Assembly (NCBI RefSeq): GCF_029626235.1
Contig: NZ_JARUBO010000005.1
Coordinates: forward strand, 2,884,501-2,948,500
Reading direction: 5' to 3'
Source: Micromonospora sp. WMMD1120
Lineage (GTDB): Bacteria; Actinomycetota; Actinomycetes; Mycobacteriales; Micromonosporaceae
DNA length: 64,000 bases
The notes below the pieces were generated by a model. It saw only the letters and a program-made list of their open reading frames with translations, had not been told where the DNA came from and searched no databases. Below are positions 62,883 to 64,000 of this stretch, piece after piece. How positions within the stretch are numbered: the stretch's first letter is position 1; the number at the start of each line of letters is the position of its first letter. A program made the translations under genes and the position numbers.

Positions 62883-63509
62883 TCAGTCGATCGGGATGTT
62901 GGCAGCGGCGGCGCGGGCGTGGCGGGCGCTGACCACCGTCATCGCCCAGCCCGCCGCGGCGAAGCCGGCCGCCGCGGCGGTGGCGATGACGGCCAGCCGC
63001 CAGGCCGACTCGGTGAGCGCGGTGCCACCCAGATGCCCGACCAGCGCGCCGTAGGTGGCCCAACCCAGCGCGGCGACGGCCTCGTAGAGCACGAAGAGAC
63101 GGTACGGGTAGCGGCTACGGCCGGCGGAGAAGCAGGCCGCCATCCGGCCGCCGGGCACGAAGCGGCACAGCAGGATCACCATCGGCCCGGGTTGTCGGAG
63201 CCCCTGCGTGACGCGGCTGGCCATCCGGCGGGCACGGCTCGGCTCGGCGTGCCGTGGCGGTCGCCGGTCGGGCGCGCTGCGGCCGAGCAGGTAGCAGGCC
63301 AGATCGCCGGCGAACACGCCGGCCGCGCCGACCGCGATGGTGACCGGCAGGCTGAGACCGCCGTAGACGGTGAGCGCGCCGCTGGTGATCATGATGATCT
63401 GGGTGGGGATCACCGGTACGAACGCGTCCGCGACCAGCAGCGCGAGCAGCACCAGGTACGCCCACGTCGGCGACGCGACGTCAGTCAGTAGTTCGGGCAC
63501 GCCTGCCAC
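62883..63509 (-). CDS. DedA/SNARE-associated-family membrane protein
   Basis: The 208-residue protein has about five membrane segments and the DedA signatures: VLLALLVADAFVPVIPTQIIMITSGAL at the N-terminus, FAGDLACYLLG, and the re-entrant motif LCRFVPGGRMAACFSAG near residue 125. DedA proteins scramble or transport undecaprenyl phosphate and related lipids at the cytoplasmic membrane. GTG 63509 was chosen. Confidence 0.88.
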   Translation of the reverse strand: MAGVPELLTDVASPTWAYLVLLALLVADAFVPVIPTQIIMITSGALTVYGGLSLPVTIAVGAAGVFAGDLACYLLGRSAPDRRPPRHAEPSRARRMASRVTQGLRQPGPMVILLCRFVPGGRMAACFSAGRSRYPYRLFVLYEAVAALGWATYGALVGHLGGTALTESAWRLAVIATAAAAGFAAAGWAMTVVSARHARAAAANIPID

Positions 63510-63888
63510 CTCGCCGGATGCGGCCGATTGGGTGTCTTGAGCCTGACCCCGTGGCCGGCGTCACCATGAACAGCCCCGGCCCGTCGTGACGGTCGACACG
63601 GCTGGGCCACCCGGGTTCAACGGGGTGATCCGCACTCGGGTGACGGGTTCGGTGCGCTTTCCACCCGTCGGAGGCGGGCGGCGGATCGGCGTTCGTCGGC
63701 GTACCGTTGTCGGCGCGGCCTCGCCCGTCGGGTCCCCCGTTCCTGACGATTCGGCCGCCTGGGCCGCCGGCGGGTCCCGCGCCGGCGGCCCGCCCATCCC
63801 GTGCCACCGCAAATCCGGGTGCGCTCCTGATCGCCCCACAGCTACTGTCGCGGTATGCGTGCGGCGGCATCCTCGACGACGACGCCGG
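63510..63888. other. Intergenic region without a convincing gene
   Basis: This stretch has small open frames on the minus strand, all Arg/Pro/Gly-rich with poor codon structure, and none has a start signal. A TACTGT hexamer at 63843-63848 may be a promoter element reading right. No RNA gene or repeat was recognised. Confidence 0.4.
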
Positions 63889-64000
63889 GTGTTCCCGGCG
63901 CGCCGCTCTGACGCAACCATCGTCGACCAGGCCCCGGGGCGATCCGCCCCCGAGGGCCGCGCGCCGTTCGGAGTTCAGGTCGCCTCCGGGTCGTACCCGA
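63889..64000 (+). CDS. Possible 5' end of a gene leaving the window
   Basis: From GTG 63889 (or an in-frame GTG at 63859) the frame is open to the end of the window and reads SDATIVDQAPGRSAPEGRAP and then FGVQVASGSYP, which looks protein-like with G/C-rich third positions. Only 37 codons are visible, so the family cannot be named and even its coding status is uncertain. Confidence 0.25.
   Translation, partial: MFPARRSDATIVDQAPGRSAPEGRAPFGVQVASGSYP

Noticed and set aside
63561..63920. A 119-residue minus-strand frame at the right end
   Set aside because: It is Arg/Pro/Thr-rich without conserved features or a ribosome-binding site, and a more plausible plus-strand frame overlaps its upstream end.

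Overview
The window is chromosomal DNA of a high-GC actinomycete, most likely Micromonospora or a close relative in the Micromonosporaceae. This is inferred from near-universal G/C third codon positions, many GTG starts, -10 hexamers (TANNNT) sitting 6-8 nt before start codons (leaderless mRNAs), and actinobacterial families such as a four-gene conservon, a GPP34 protein and an SCO6745-family protein. No rRNA, tRNA or CRISPR was seen. The only clear mobile element is a partial IS4-family element at the left edge.

Layout, left to right. 1-1.2 kb: IS4 transposase running out of the window. 1.2-3.4 kb: galK and galE (minus). 3.6-8.3 kb: CBS/CorC protein, trpS, 2H phosphoesterase, YihY membrane protein, YtrA-type GntR regulator and a small acidic protein. 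8.3-9.9 kb: VOC protein and LacI-type regulator (minus). 10.2-13.1 kb: polyprenyl-type GT2 glycosyltransferase, single-span protein, polytopic GT-C-like protein and a small membrane protein. 13.4-24.6 kb: nucleoside uptake and salvage, comprising a Bmp-family lipoprotein, ABC ATPase, two permeases, cytidine deaminase with an extra C-terminal domain, thymidine phosphorylase, a DUF4272 protein, an RlmA-like methyltransferase carrying an in-frame palindromic insert, adenosine deaminase and a uridine-kinase-like protein. 24.8-29.9 kb: a conservon (CvnA sensor kinase, CvnB roadblock, CvnC DUF742, CvnD GTPase). 30.1-33.5 kb: two convergent minus-strand genes, one of which shares the C-terminal module of the CvnA protein. 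33.7-40.8 kb: PadR regulator, a membrane protein, and cydA-cydB-cydD-cydC for cytochrome bd oxidase, whose promoter carries the same palindrome as the padR start region. 40.9-42.3 kb: BlaI/M56 signalling pair. 42.6-49.2 kb: truncated and full aldehyde dehydrogenases with deoC, upp, a GPP34 protein and a phosphohexomutase/phosphopentomutase. 49.2-54.8 kb: Ser/Thr kinase, methylmalonyl-CoA mutase large subunit and M20 amidohydrolase. 54.8-64 kb: DUF4349 lipoprotein, metallo-hydrolase, coiled-coil protein, SCO6745-family protein, VapBC-type toxin-antitoxin pair, tandem GNAT, gamma-glutamylcyclotransferase-like protein, LpdA-type flavoprotein preceded by a tiny ORF, and two membrane proteins.

The main functional theme is nucleoside and deoxyribose-phosphate metabolism. 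Imported nucleosides would be deaminated (cdd, add) and phosphorolysed (deoA). Bases would be recaptured by upp, and the sugar phosphates passed through the mutase and deoC to acetaldehyde, which the adjacent aldehyde dehydrogenase can oxidise.

The observations I find most unusual are: a 71-bp palindromic element translated in frame inside the RlmA-like methyltransferase; a conservon-linked protein combining a degenerate IS110-transposase-like N-terminus with the conservon kinase's C-terminal module; an inferred PadR operator shared by padR and cydABDC; and a CTG start codon for the nucleoside ABC ATPase.
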